Positions 27,901 to 37,500 of a stretch of 64,000 nt of DNA are shown piece by piece; the stretch's first letter is position 1, and every line of letters begins with the position of its first letter. The stretch covers positions 124,001 to 188,000 of the forward strand of contig NZ_CP130713.1 of the NCBI RefSeq assembly GCF_030553055.1, written 5' to 3'. A model generated the notes under the pieces. The model searched no databases. It was not told the DNA's origin and was given only the letters and a program-made list of their open reading frames with translations. The position numbers and the translations under genes are program-made. The DNA is from Streptomyces sp. XD-27. Its GTDB lineage: Bacteria; Actinomycetota; Actinomycetes; Streptomycetales; Streptomycetaceae.

Positions 27901-30311
27901 ATCGTCCAGCTGTCCGTCGCGGGCGCCACCCGGGCCGATTCGACCAGTGCCGCCAGCTCGCGGATGGTCGGACATCGGTACAGGTCCGCGAAGGTCAGGT
28001 GCACCCCGAACCGCCGCTCGACCTCCCGTATCACCGAGATGCCGGCGATCGACGTGCCACCCAGTTCGAAGTAGTTCGCGTCCGGGCTCACGTCCTGGGC
28101 GTTCAGCACCTGCCGCCACACGTCCGCGATCTCCAGTTCGGGCGCGCGGGCCGAGAGTGCGGGAACGGATTCACGGGTGCCGCCGTGTTCCACCGCCGGT
28201 GCGGGGCCGCCCGGCGGCAGGCACCAGCACGAGACCTCCTCGAACGGATAGGTCGGCACCTCGATCCGCGGGAGGTGCCGCCCCGCGTAGAACCGGTCCC
28301 ACTCGATGTCCACGCCCAGCGCGTACAGCTCGGCCAGCGCCCGGAGCACCCCGTCCCGGGACGGATCGGAGAACATCCGGACCACCGGGAGCTCGGGGGC
28401 CACGCGTGTGATCGCCCGTGACAAGGTGCCATCGGCGCCCAGTTCCACCATGACCGCGCCCTGGTCGGCGAACTCCGCCACCGCCCGCCGCAGGCCCGCT
28501 TCGTTCACCTCGTCGGTGATCGGCGCGTCGCGGGCGTCCACGTCCTGGCCGCGCAGCCGCCGAACCGCGAGGTTGCCCACGCCCGAGCCCACCATCTGGA
28601 GTTCGCTCACGCCCAGCGACCGCACCAGCTCGTACGCGGCACACAACCGGGCGGCCAACCGCTCGCCCGCCGAACCGGTCCCGCCGACACCGTCGAGCCC
28701 CTCGAACGACTCGGACAGCCGGTTCCACGTGGCGTCGCCCAGCTCGCCGTCGCCGGAGAACAGCAGCACGACCTTGGCGGAACGGGGTGCCGTGGCGCCA
28801 TCGGTCTTGCGCAGCGACGCGGCCAGTTCCCCGGTGTCCTGGGCGACCCCGGCCCATCGGAACGAGTGGTCGTCGCGGCCCCGGTTGAGGACGTGCGCGA
28901 CGGCGGCCAGCGGCTGATCCGTCTGCTCGAGGAAGTCGGCGACACGTGCGGCGGAGGCGGACAGCGCGGACGCCGACTTCGCCGAGAGGGTGACCAGTTC
29001 ACTGGTCGCGTCGTCCACCGCGGCGCGGCCGTTCGGGGGCTGCTCGATCACCGCGTGGACGTTGGTGCCGGTGAGCCCGAACGAACTCAGGCCCGCCCGT
29101 CGGACACCCGACGGCGGCGCCCACGGCGCGACCGCCGTCTCCACCTGAATCGGACCGGACACATCGACCAGCGGGTTCGGCGACCGGAAGTTCGGATTCG
29201 GATACCGCACCCCGTGCCGCAGACCGGCAAGGACCTTGAACAGGCCCGCCATGCCCGAGGCCTGGTCGAGATGGCCGACGTTGCCTTTGATCCCACCGAT
29301 TCCGCAGGGTCCGGCGAAGCCCGCCTCCGCGAACGCGAGCTGCAGACCGTTGGCCTCCACCACGTCGCCGAGCGGAGTGGCCGACCCGTGGCACTCGACG
29401 AGGTCGATCGCGTCGGCGCCGGCCTGCCGCCACGCCTCCACGATCGCCTCGGCCTGGCCGTACGCGCTGGGCGCGCTCATGTTCGTCGCCCGGAACCCGT
29501 TGTGGTTGACGGCGATGCCGGTCAGCACCCCGTGGATGTGGTCCCCGTCGGACAGCGCGTCGGACAGCCGCTTGAGCAGCACGAGCCCGCCGCCCTCGCC
29601 GGCCGCCGTGCCGTTCGCCTCGGCGTCGAACGGGCGGCAGACGGCGTCCGGCGACTCCAGGCCCGGCAGAGGCTCGTGGGCCTGCCGGGTCACCGGTACC
29701 GAGAAGACGTTCAGGCCGCCCGCGACCGCGAGGTCCGCCCGTCCGCCGCGCAGGTTCTCCACGGCCGTGGCGAGGGCGGTGAGACTGCCGCTGCACGCGG
29801 TGTCCACCACCGTCGTGGGACCGGTGAAGTCGAAGACGTAGGAAATGCGTGCGGCCGTGGCGGACGGCAGGGAGCCGAGGAGCTGCTGCGGGTCATCGTC
29901 CGCGTACAGGCTGGCGTAGCCGGGTGTGGGCGCGCTGAGGACGACGGCGGTGTTCGAGCCGCGCAGCGCCGCCGGGGCGTAGCCGGCGTTCTCGATGGCG
30001 CGGTGGGCCAGCTGGAGGGCGATCCGCTGGTGCGGGTCCATCAACTCCGCTTCCCGCAGCGACAGGCCGAAGAACCGGTGATCGAACAGGTCGATGCGGT
30101 CCAGATACCCCAGGGTGACGTAGTCGGCGTCGGCGGACGCTCCGGCGTGGTGGATCCTGTCCCTGGCCGGTGGACGCACGCTGACGCGCCTGTCGGCCAG
30201 GTTCTCGTGCAGGGTGTCCAGGTCACCGGCGTCCGGCAACGCGAGCGCCACCCCGACGATCGCCACGGCCTCGTGATCAGAGCGCGTCACAGCTCGTATC
30301 CCACTTTCCAT
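18928..30311 (-). CDS. NRPS-2: hybrid KS-ATdead-ACP-C-A-T-C-A-T-E-C megasynthase (four one-base frame breaks)
   Basis: When four frame breaks are healed this is one protein of about 3,790 residues. It would take the peptide from NRPS-1, perform a polyketide-type KS step, then add two residues (modules 5 and 6), the second epimerised, and present the chain to an acceptor in trans through a terminal C domain. Breaks lie in single C/G runs at about 27559-27561, 26759-26762, 23945-23949 and 20492-20495; each costs one base, and both sides are in-register domain sequence. The start may be ATG 30311 or, more likely ancestrally, GTG 30290. No thioesterase, reductase or carrier domain follows the last C domain. 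It is downstream of the KAS-III gene in the same direction, 35 bases apart. Confidence 0.85.
18940..24665 (-). other. NRPS-2 module 6 (C-A-T-E) and orphan terminal C domain
   Basis: C domain motif HHIAADG is intact. The A domain (about 23310-21900) has core [19 protein letters not shown] and [14 protein letters not shown], giving D-V-F-S-V-A-A-Y-A by hand alignment, identical to module 3 and recalled from piperazic-acid-activating domains. The T domain has the E-associated form [15 protein letters not shown]. The E domain carries [19 protein letters not shown]. The last C domain begins [17 protein letters not shown] and has SHLVFDG: the first His of HHxxxDG is Ser but the catalytic second His remains. 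The protein ends 50 or so residues later. Confidence 0.75.
24720..28140 (-). other. NRPS-2 ACP and module 5 (C-A-T)
   Basis: A carrier domain with [20 protein letters not shown] (about 28080) precedes an LCL-like C domain whose catalytic motif HHIIFDG is intact. The A domain (about 26455-24960) has the ATP loop [16 protein letters not shown] and the core [11 protein letters not shown]. By hand alignment to GrsA-PheA its specificity residues read D-P-Y-F-W-G-G-V-C, which I cannot assign. The T domain is [21 protein letters not shown] seven-unit, nine-base repeat lies in the C-A linker. Frame breaks fall inside the C domain (27560) and at its end (26760). Confidence 0.75.
26511..26573 (-). repeat. 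9-bp tandem repeat in the C-A linker of module 5
   Basis: Seven near-identical nine-base units (plus-strand consensus GAxTCCACG) encode repeated Ser-Val-Glu/Asp triplets just upstream of the A domain. The acidic, flexible linker is a plausible slippage-prone spacer. It is in frame and does not disrupt the protein. Confidence 0.8.
28140..30290 (-). other. NRPS-2 N-terminal PKS part: KS plus degenerate AT
   Basis: The KS is complete: [20 protein letters not shown] (active Cys), [12 protein letters not shown] (His replacing the usual EAHGTGT context) and [16 protein letters not shown] (second His). It is divergent from the cis-AT KS domains of PKS-1. The following 240 residues ([13 protein letters not shown] … [16 protein letters not shown] … [20 protein letters not shown]) keep the outline of an acyltransferase, but the nucleophile motif GHSxG is GSGVG and the central part is shortened. 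It cannot load an extender unit. Extension would need an acyltransferase in trans, or this KS is a non-elongating transfer domain. Confidence 0.8.
30284..30302. repeat. direct repeat, copy at NRPS-2 start
   Basis: GCGTCACAGCTCGTATCCC matches 31486-31504 at 18 of 19 positions. On the coding strand it reads …ACGAGCTGTGACGC and contains the GTG that can start NRPS-2. See the partner copy and the corresponding finding. Confidence 0.85.
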
Positions 30312-30312
30312 C

Positions 30313-30352
30313 GTAACCGAGTGTGCTTACAGGTAACCGAACGTGCTTACAA
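30313..30352. repeat. 20-bp tandem duplication between KAS-III stop and NRPS-2 start
   Basis: GTAACCGAGTGTGCTTACAG (30313-30332) is followed directly by a copy with three differences (30333-30352). The second copy includes the KAS-III stop codon. It occupies the whole 35-base intergenic gap and leaves no recognisable ribosome-binding site for an NRPS-2 start at 30311. Confidence 0.8.
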
Positions 30353-31354
30353 GTAGTGCGGCGCGGCGGTGCCGTCGCCGATCTGTACGAGCAGCAGGCT
30401 CCACGCGGCGACGGGGCTCGCGCTGAGCAGTACCGCGTACTGCCCGTCCTCGAGGCCGCCGCGGTCGAGCTCCGTGCGCAGGTTCAGCAGCACGTCGTTG
30501 GGGCCGAGGTGGCCGTACTGCCGGAGGTTGTCGAAGCACGACGTGCTGATCTTGATGCCGAGGGCCTCCTCGGTGAAGCGGAAGGCGCCCTCGGACAGGT
30601 TGTGGCTGAGGTGACAGGAGATGTCCTGCGGTGCGAGGTGGTTGCGGTCGAGGAGGCGCCGGTGCAGGTCGCGCAGCCGGTTGCGGGTCTCCACGGCGAG
30701 TTGGAAGGAGTACGAGGGGATGTCGCGGCATTCCTCGCGCCACTGGTCGGTGGGCCGGTCGCGGTAGTCGACGCGGAACAGGTCCCAGTGGTCGCCGTTG
30801 GTCTCCTGGACGATGTCGAGGACACGGACGGGGCCGCCGCGTGAGATCACCGCGGCGGCGCCGCCGTCGCCGCTGACCGTCACCGGGTGCCGGTAGCGCA
30901 GCGGGGTGGGCGGCTTGCTGCCGTGGACGACCAGGACGTGCTCCAGGTCGCCGTCGGCGGCCAGCAGCCCGCGCGCCGCGAGCAGCGCCGGGGTGAGGGA
31001 GACGCAGCCGAGGCCGCCCACCGAGAACGTCAGCGCGCGGTCCGCCCCGAGCAGGGCCTGGAGCCGGGTGGCCGACGACGTCATCAGCGTCTCGGGGGCG
31101 CGGCCGTCGATGAGGATGAGCGCGTCGAGGTCGTGCGCGTCGAGGTGGGCGTCTGCCAGGGCCCGGCTCGCGGCGCGGGCCGCGAGGTCGAAGGCGGTCA
31201 GGGAGTCGTCCGCGCGGACCTCGTCGATGCCGAGCCGTGCGCAGGTCTCCCGCTCGCCCTCGTCGAGACCGGCGAGTCCCGGCAGTTCGGCCACGGGCAG
31301 GACGGTGTCGGGCTGGTAGGTGGCCATGGCCTTGATGGCCGTCACGGGAGGCAT
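30347..31354 (-). CDS. KAS-III (FabH)-like acyl/condensing enzyme
   Basis: A 335-residue thiolase-fold protein. The active-site Cys is C117 in FSVGGLGCVSLTPALLAARG. The His of the PHQAN region appears as ISCHLSHNLSEGAFRF. At the usual third position (GNTSAAS) the sequence is RQYGHLGPNDVLLNL, so Asn is replaced by His. KAS-III relatives with changed third residues include acyltransferases that make esters or move acyl groups without decarboxylation (family knowledge), so a role in loading or acyl transfer to the ACP of NRPS-2 is plausible. It starts at ATG 31354 immediately after the stop of the 45-codon ORF. The gene has no frame break. Confidence 0.85.
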   Translation of the reverse strand: MPPVTAIKAMATYQPDTVLPVAELPGLAGLDEGERETCARLGIDEVRADDSLTAFDLAARAASRALADAHLDAHDLDALILIDGRAPETLMTSSATRLQALLGADRALTFSVGGLGCVSLTPALLAARGLLAADGDLEHVLVVHGSKPPTPLRYRHPVTVSGDGGAAAVISRGGPVRVLDIVQETNGDHWDLFRVDYRDRPTDQWREECRDIPSYSFQLAVETRNRLRDLHRRLLDRNHLAPQDISCHLSHNLSEGAFRFTEEALGIKISTSCFDNLRQYGHLGPNDVLLNLRTELDRGGLEDGQYAVLLSASPVAAWSLLLVQIGDGTAAPHYL

Positions 31355-31492
31355 TCAGCGGCTCCCGTCGGTGGCGGGTTCGGTGAACGCCTGGGCCAGG
31401 TGGCGGGCGAGGGCCACTCTGGTGACCGCGGCGGCTTCCCGGCCGGTGGGGGCATCCCCGGACGGAGTCCGGGGGTGGCTCGGGTGCGTCAC
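31355..31492 (-). CDS. 45-residue ORF coupled between NRPS-1 and KAS-III
   Basis: It starts with GTG overlapping the NRPS-1 stop (GTGA) and stops with TGA directly abutting the KAS-III ATG. The product starts [17 protein letters not shown] and ends with a probable helix, AAAVTRVALARHLAQAF. About nine tenths of its codons end in G or C, as in flanking genes. The tight coupling on both sides argues that it is translated. It has no recognisable family. It could be a docking or helper peptide, or a by-product of the recombination that placed KAS-III here. Confidence 0.45.
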   Translation of the reverse strand: MTHPSHPRTPSGDAPTGREAAAVTRVALARHLAQAFTEPATDGSR

Positions 31493-31504
31493 AGCTCGTA
31501 CCCC
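31486..31504. repeat. direct repeat, copy at NRPS-1 end
   Basis: GCGTCACAGCTCGTACCCC covers the last codons and stop of NRPS-1 and the GTG of the 45-codon ORF (GTGA overlap). The identical arrangement at the NRPS-2 start suggests that NRPS-1 and NRPS-2 once overlapped directly. Confidence 0.85.
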
Positions 31505-34500
31505 GTTTCGTGTGTGGTGTCGCGGTCGGTCCGGTCCTCGACCAGGCGGGCCATCGCCTCGATCGTGGTGTGCTCGAAGAGGGCGCCCAAGGGCACCTTG
31601 CGCGGGCCGAGTCCGCTCAGGCGGCGGCTCAGCGTGAGCAGGGAGAGGGAGGTCCCGCCGGCCTCGAAGAACTTCTCGTGCACGTCGATCTCGTCCCGGC
31701 CGAGCAGCTCGGCCCAGATCGCGGCGACCGCCCGCTCCGTGGCCGTCCGCGGCCGCGCCAGTGCGGCCCCGTGCCGGACCTCCGGGCTCGGCGGGTGCGG
31801 CAGGGCGCGGCGGTCGACCTTGCCGTGGCCGGTGAGCGGGAAGGCGTCGAGCGTGACGAAGGCGGCGGGAACCATGTAGGGCGGCACACGCCGCGCCACG
31901 TGGGCGCGCAGTTCCTCGGGCGCGGGAGCCTCGGCGGCTCCGTCTCCGGAAGTTGCCGCGCTGTCGGCCTCCCCGCCCCCGGTGCCCGCTGCCGGAACCA
32001 CGTAGGCGACCAGTTGCTGTCCTCCGGTGCCCCGGGAGCCTCCCGCGCGACCACGGCCGCCCTGCCCACGCCCGGATGCGCCATGAGGGCGGTCTCCACC
32101 TCGCCGGGCTCGACGCGGAAGCCGCGGACCTTCACCTGGTCGTCGACGCGTGCCTTGAACACCAACTCCCCGTCCTCCGTCCAGGCCACGACGTCTCCGG
32201 TCCGGTACATGCGGTCGCCGGGCGCGCCGAACGGGCAGGCCACGAACCGCTCCGCGGTGGTTCCCGGCCGGTTTTCGTAGCCGCGCGCCAGGCCCGAGCC
32301 CGCCAGGTACAACTCGCCCTCCACGCCCGGCGGGACGGGACGCAGCAGGCCGTCGAGGACGTGGGCCCGCGTGTTCTCCGTCGGCCGGCCTATGGGGACC
32401 GCCGCACCGACCTGCTCGGCGGCGGCGATCCGGTGGCAGGCGGCGAACACCGTCACCTCCGTCGGCCCGTACCCGTTGACGACGGTGGTCCCCGGACAGG
32501 CGCGCAGCACACGCGCCACCGCCTCGGGGGACGCCGCTTCACCGCAGGTCAGCGCCTCGCGCACGCCTGCGAAGGTCTCCGGGCGCTCCTCGGCGATCAC
32601 GTTGAAGAGCCCCGCGGTCATGCTCACCCCGGTCACCCGGTGCTCCGCGATGAGCGCGGCGTACGTGTCGACGCCGAGCTTCCCGGGCGGGGCCATCACG
32701 ACGGTGCCACCGCCCAGGAGCGGCACCCACATCTCGTAGCTGGAGTTGTCGAACGTCGATGCCGAGTGCAGGAGCACCCGTTCGTGGGCGCCGCCCGCCC
32801 AGTCCCGGTCCGCAGCGAAGTCCACCACGGCGCGGTGGCTGACCCCGGTGCCCTTGGGCATCCCGGTCGACCCCGAGGTGTAGATGACGTACGCGAGGCG
32901 GTCCGGCCGTCCGGCGTCCGGCAGGTCGTTCTCCGGTTCGCCGGACACGGCCGCGGCGGTGGCCGGGTCGTCCAGGATCAGCCGTGGGCAGCCGGTCTCG
33001 GGCAGGTCGGCCGCGACGCCGGAGGTGGTCACCAGGAGCGCCGGGCGGGCGTCGCGCAGCATCGACTCCAGGCGCTGCGCCGGGTCGTCGTGCGCCAGCG
33101 GCACGTACACGCCCCCGGCCTTCAGCACGGCCAGGACCGTCACCACGTGCTCCGGCGACCGGGGCACGGCCACGGCCACGGGCGACTCGCGGCCCACGCC
33201 GCGCCGCACCAGGGCGCGGGCGAGCCGGTTGGCGCGCGCGTTCAGCTCCCGGTACGTCAGCGATGTGGCGCCCCGCACCAGCGCGACGGCGTCCGGCGCC
33301 TCGGCGGCCCGCCGCTCGAAGAGCGCGGAGATCGTCACCGGCGGTGTGGGCGCGGCGGTGTCGTTGACGTCGCGCAGCAGGTCCCGCTCGGCGGGCGTCA
33401 GCGCATCCACGGCGTGCAGCCGCGTCCGCGGGCGCGTCGCCAGTTCCCGTACGAGGCGCGCGAACCGGTCGGCCAGCGCCGTGACCGTGCCGCGGTCGAA
33501 CAGGTCGGTGGCGTACTCGACGAGCCCGGAGAGCCCCTGCCCGGCCCGTCGTCTCTCCTGGGTGGGCTCTTCGACCTGGAAGAGCAGGTCGAACTTCGCG
33601 GTGCCGGTCTCGACCGGTTCCTCCGTGGCCTTCACGTCGTCCAGTTCGAGGTCGCCGATGCTCTTCTGCCAGAAGAACACCACCTGGAACAGCGGGTGGT
33701 GGGCGGTGGACCGTTCGGGGTTCAGTGCTTCCACGAGCCGCTCGAAGGGCAGGTCCTGACGGTCGTAGGCGTTCAGGGCCTTGTCCCGCACCTGCCGGAT
33801 CAGCTCCTCGAACGACGGGTCCGCCGACAGGTCGGCCCGCAGCACCCAGGTGTTGACGAAGAAGCCCACCAGCTCCGCCAGGCCGTCGTCGGTGCGTCCG
33901 GCGATGGGCGACCCGATGGGGAGATCGTCGCCGCCGCCCATGAGGTGCAGCAGCACCGCGAGGGCGGACTGGAGCACCATCGGTACCGTGGCGCCCTGTG
34001 CGCGTGCCACCTCCTCGACCGCGGTCAGGACGTCGGCGTCGAGGGTGAAGGTGACGGTGTCGCCCCGGTGGCCGGCCACGGGGGGACGCGGCCGGTCGAG
34101 CGGGAGTCGCAGGGGCTGCGGCACGCCGTCCAACTCCTGCCGCCAGTACGCCAGATGGGACGCCAGGAGGCTTTCGGGGTCGTCCTCGTCGCCGAGCAGC
34201 TCCCGCTGCCAGAGGGTGTAGTCGGTGTACCGCACGGGCGGTCCGCCCCACTGCGGCGACGCGCCGCGTCGCCGGGCGGAGTAGGCCGTGGCCAGGTCGC
34301 GGGCCAGTGGTCCCATGGATTCGCCGTCGGCCGCGATGTGGTGCATCAGCAGCAACAGGACGTGCTCGTCGGGCCCGCAGCGCAGTATGCGGGCCCGCAC
34401 CGGAAGCTCCGCCGACAGGTCGAAGGCGCGGCTCACCTCGCTGGACACCGTGGCGGTCACCGCGTCCGGAGCGACGTCCCGCACGGGTACGTCGAGGACG

Positions 34501-37500
34501 ACGGCCTCCGCCGGTACGACGACCTGTGCCGTGGCGCCCTGGGCATCGGCGACGAACAGGGTGCGCAGGCTCTCGTGCCGCGCCACGACGTCCCGTACGG
34601 CCGACGCCAGCGCGGCCGCGTCCAGCTCCCCGCGGAGCCGGACCACGAGCGGCAGGTGGTACGTCGGCAGCGGCTCCAGCTCGTCGAGGAACTTCACGCG
34701 CTGCTGGGCGAAGGACAGCGGCACCCGCTCGGGCCGTACCTCGGCCCGGCGCAGCGCCGGGCGCGACGACCGCCGCTGCGTGCGGGCGCGCTCGGCGAGG
34801 CGCGCCGGGGTGGGCGCCTCGAAGACCGCCCGGATCGGGACGTCCACGCCCAGCACCGCACGCATCCGGTTCACCAGGCGGGTGGCCAGCAGCGAATGCC
34901 CGCCCAGGTCGAAGAAGCCGTCGTCGGCCCCGACGCCGGCGACCCCGAGCACCTCGGCGAACAGCCGGCACAGCACCTCCTCCTGGGAGGTGCCCGGTGC
35001 CCGGTAGGCGGTGGTGGCGGTGAGTTCGGGGCTGGGCAGCGCCGTGCGGTCGAGCTTGCCGTGGGGGGACAGCGGCAGGCGGTCGAGGGAGACGAAGGCG
35101 GTGGGGACCATGTACTCCGGCAGCAGCTCGGCGGCGAACGCCCGCAGCCCGGCGAGGTCCAGCTCGGCACCGCTGTCACCGCCGACGCCGCCGGAAGGGA
35201 CGACGTAGGCGATCAACCGGCGTGTCGCGGTGGCGCCTTGGGCCACTACGGCTGCCTGGTCGACGTGCGGGTGGGTGGTGAGGGCGGCTTGGATCTCGCC
35301 GGGTTCGACGCGATGGCCGCGGATCTTGACCTGGTCGTCGGCGCGGCCGAGGTACTCCAGTTCGCCGCGGGTGTTCCAGCGGGCCAGGTCGCCCGTGCGG
35401 TACATCCGTGCTCCGGCCGGGCCGAAGGGGTCCGCCACGAAGCGGTCGGCGGTCAGGTCCGGGCGGCCGAAATAGCCGCGGCTGACGGCGCCCGCCACGT
35501 ACAGCTCGCCGACGGCGCCTTCGGCCAGCGGGGCCAGGCCGGGGCCGAGGACGTAGGCGCGCATGTTGCCGAGCGGGGTGCCGATCGGGGCGCTGCCGGA
35601 GCCGTCCCACTGCGCCGCGTCTGGGCCCACCGAGAAGGTCGTCGCGTAGAACGACTCGGTCTGGCCGTAGGCGTTGACGACCCGTACGCCCGGGATGGCC
35701 GCGCGGGCGCGGGCCACGAGGGACGCGGGCAGCGCCTCACCGGCGAAGACCAGTGTGGTGGGGCTGACGCGGTGGCCGAGCTCGTCGACGAGTTCGGCGA
35801 AGGCGGAGGGCACCGAGCTGATGACGTCCAGGTCCCAGCTGTCGCGTTCGGCCAGGGCCAGGACGTCGCGGACGATCTCGACGCACCCGCCGGTGGTGAG
35901 CGTGGCGAACAGTTCGAAGGCGGCGACGTCGAAGCCGATGGAGGTACCGCTGAGCATCCGCCGACCGGGCGCGAGGCCGACGCGCTGGACCAGGCTGTCC
36001 AGGCCGTTGACGACGTTGGCGTGGGTGAGGGCCACGCCCTTGGGACGGCCGGTGGAGCCGGACGTGTAGATCACGTAGGCCAGGTGCTCCGGGCGCGGGC
36101 CGGCGAGCGGCCGCGGCCCGCCGAAGGCGGCTTCGAGGTCTGCCTCGTCGACTTCCGCGTCCGCCTCGTCGACTTCGCGGTCCGCCTCGTCGAGGAGGAG
36201 AACCGGGGCAGCCGTCTCGGGCAGCTTCCGGAGGGTGTCGGCGTCGGTGAGCAGCAAGCGCGGAGCGGCGTCGGCCAGGATGTGGCCGAGGCGGGTGCCC
36301 GGGTGGTCCGGGTCGATCGGCAGATACGCGCCGCCCGCCTTCAGGATGCCCAGGACGCCGACGACGAGGTTCGCGGTGCGCGGCAGCGCCAGGGCCACCA
36401 GGGTCTCCGGGCCGACGCCGCGCCCGGCCAGTGCCCGTGCCAGGCGGTTGCTGCGGGCATCGAGATCGGCGTAGGTGTGGGCGACGTCGCCGCACACCAC
36501 CGCGACCGCGTCCGGGGTCCGCGCAGCCTGCCGCTCGAAGAGTCCCGGAATCGTCGCGTCCGGCACGGCCGCGTCCGTGGCGTTGAGCGTGCGCAGCACC
36601 CGCTCCCGCTCCTCGGGGGCCAGTACCTCCACCGTGCTCACCGGCACATCGGTGCCGGCGGCGAGTCGGGCGAGGACGCGCTGGAACCGGTCCGCGATGC
36701 CCGGACCGTGGCGGCGTCGAGCACGTTCCGCTGGTGTTGCAGCCTCAGCCGCAGGTGGGGGTCGGCCGAGGCCAGCACGGTGAGCGGGTAGTGCGCGCCG
36801 GACAGCGGGCGGATGCCGGTGACCTCGACCCCCGCGGCCGCGGTCGCCTCGCCGAAGCCCACCCGGTCCACCGGATACGACTCGAAGGCGACGAGGCTGT
36901 CGAACAGCACGCTCGTACCGGTGGCCCGGTGGATCTCGGCGAGGCCGTAGTGGTGGTGGTCGAGCAGCGCCACCTGGCGTTCCTGGAGGTCGGTGAGGAC
37001 CTGCGCGAGGCTCTGTCCGGGCCTGCATCGCACCCGCACCGGCAGCGTGTTGATGAACATGCCGACCATCGCGTCGACGTCGGGCACCGCGGGCGGGCGG
37101 CCGGACACCGTGGCGCCGAACACCACGTCGTCCCGGCCCGTCAGGCCGCCGACCAGCAGCGCCCAGGCGCCCTGGACCACGGTGTTCAAGGTGACGCCCG
37201 ACTCGGCGGCCCGCGCGGACAGACCGCGGGCCAGCTCCACCGGGACGGGCACCTCGACCTGGCCGAACCCTTCGGCCTCGGGCTCCGTCCGCGCCGAACC
37301 GGGATCCGGCTCCGCCGCGCCCGACCCGGCCGCCACCACGGGGGCAAGAAGCGTCGGCTCCGTCACCCCCGCCAGCTCCGCGGCCCACGCGTTTGCCGCC
37401 GCCTCCTGGTCCTGCCCGGCCAGCCACGTCAGGAAGTCCCGGTACCGCGGCGCCCCCGGCAGCGCGGAGGCGTCGCCCCCGGCCCCGTACAGCCGCAGCA

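Noticed and set aside
28250..28990. Functional AT domain in NRPS-2
   Set aside because: No GHSxG nucleophile and a shortened core; only the AT outline and the C-terminal linker ([10 protein letters not shown]) remain.
30347..31354. Housekeeping FabH of fatty acid synthesis
   Set aside because: It lies inside an NRPS operon, lacks the conserved Asn and is not accompanied by fabD or acpP, so a cluster-specific role fits better.
31953..36791. Plus-strand open frame of 1612 codons
   Set aside because: Shadow of NRPS-1 modules 3 and 4 for the same reason; rich in Arg/Gly/His with no motif.
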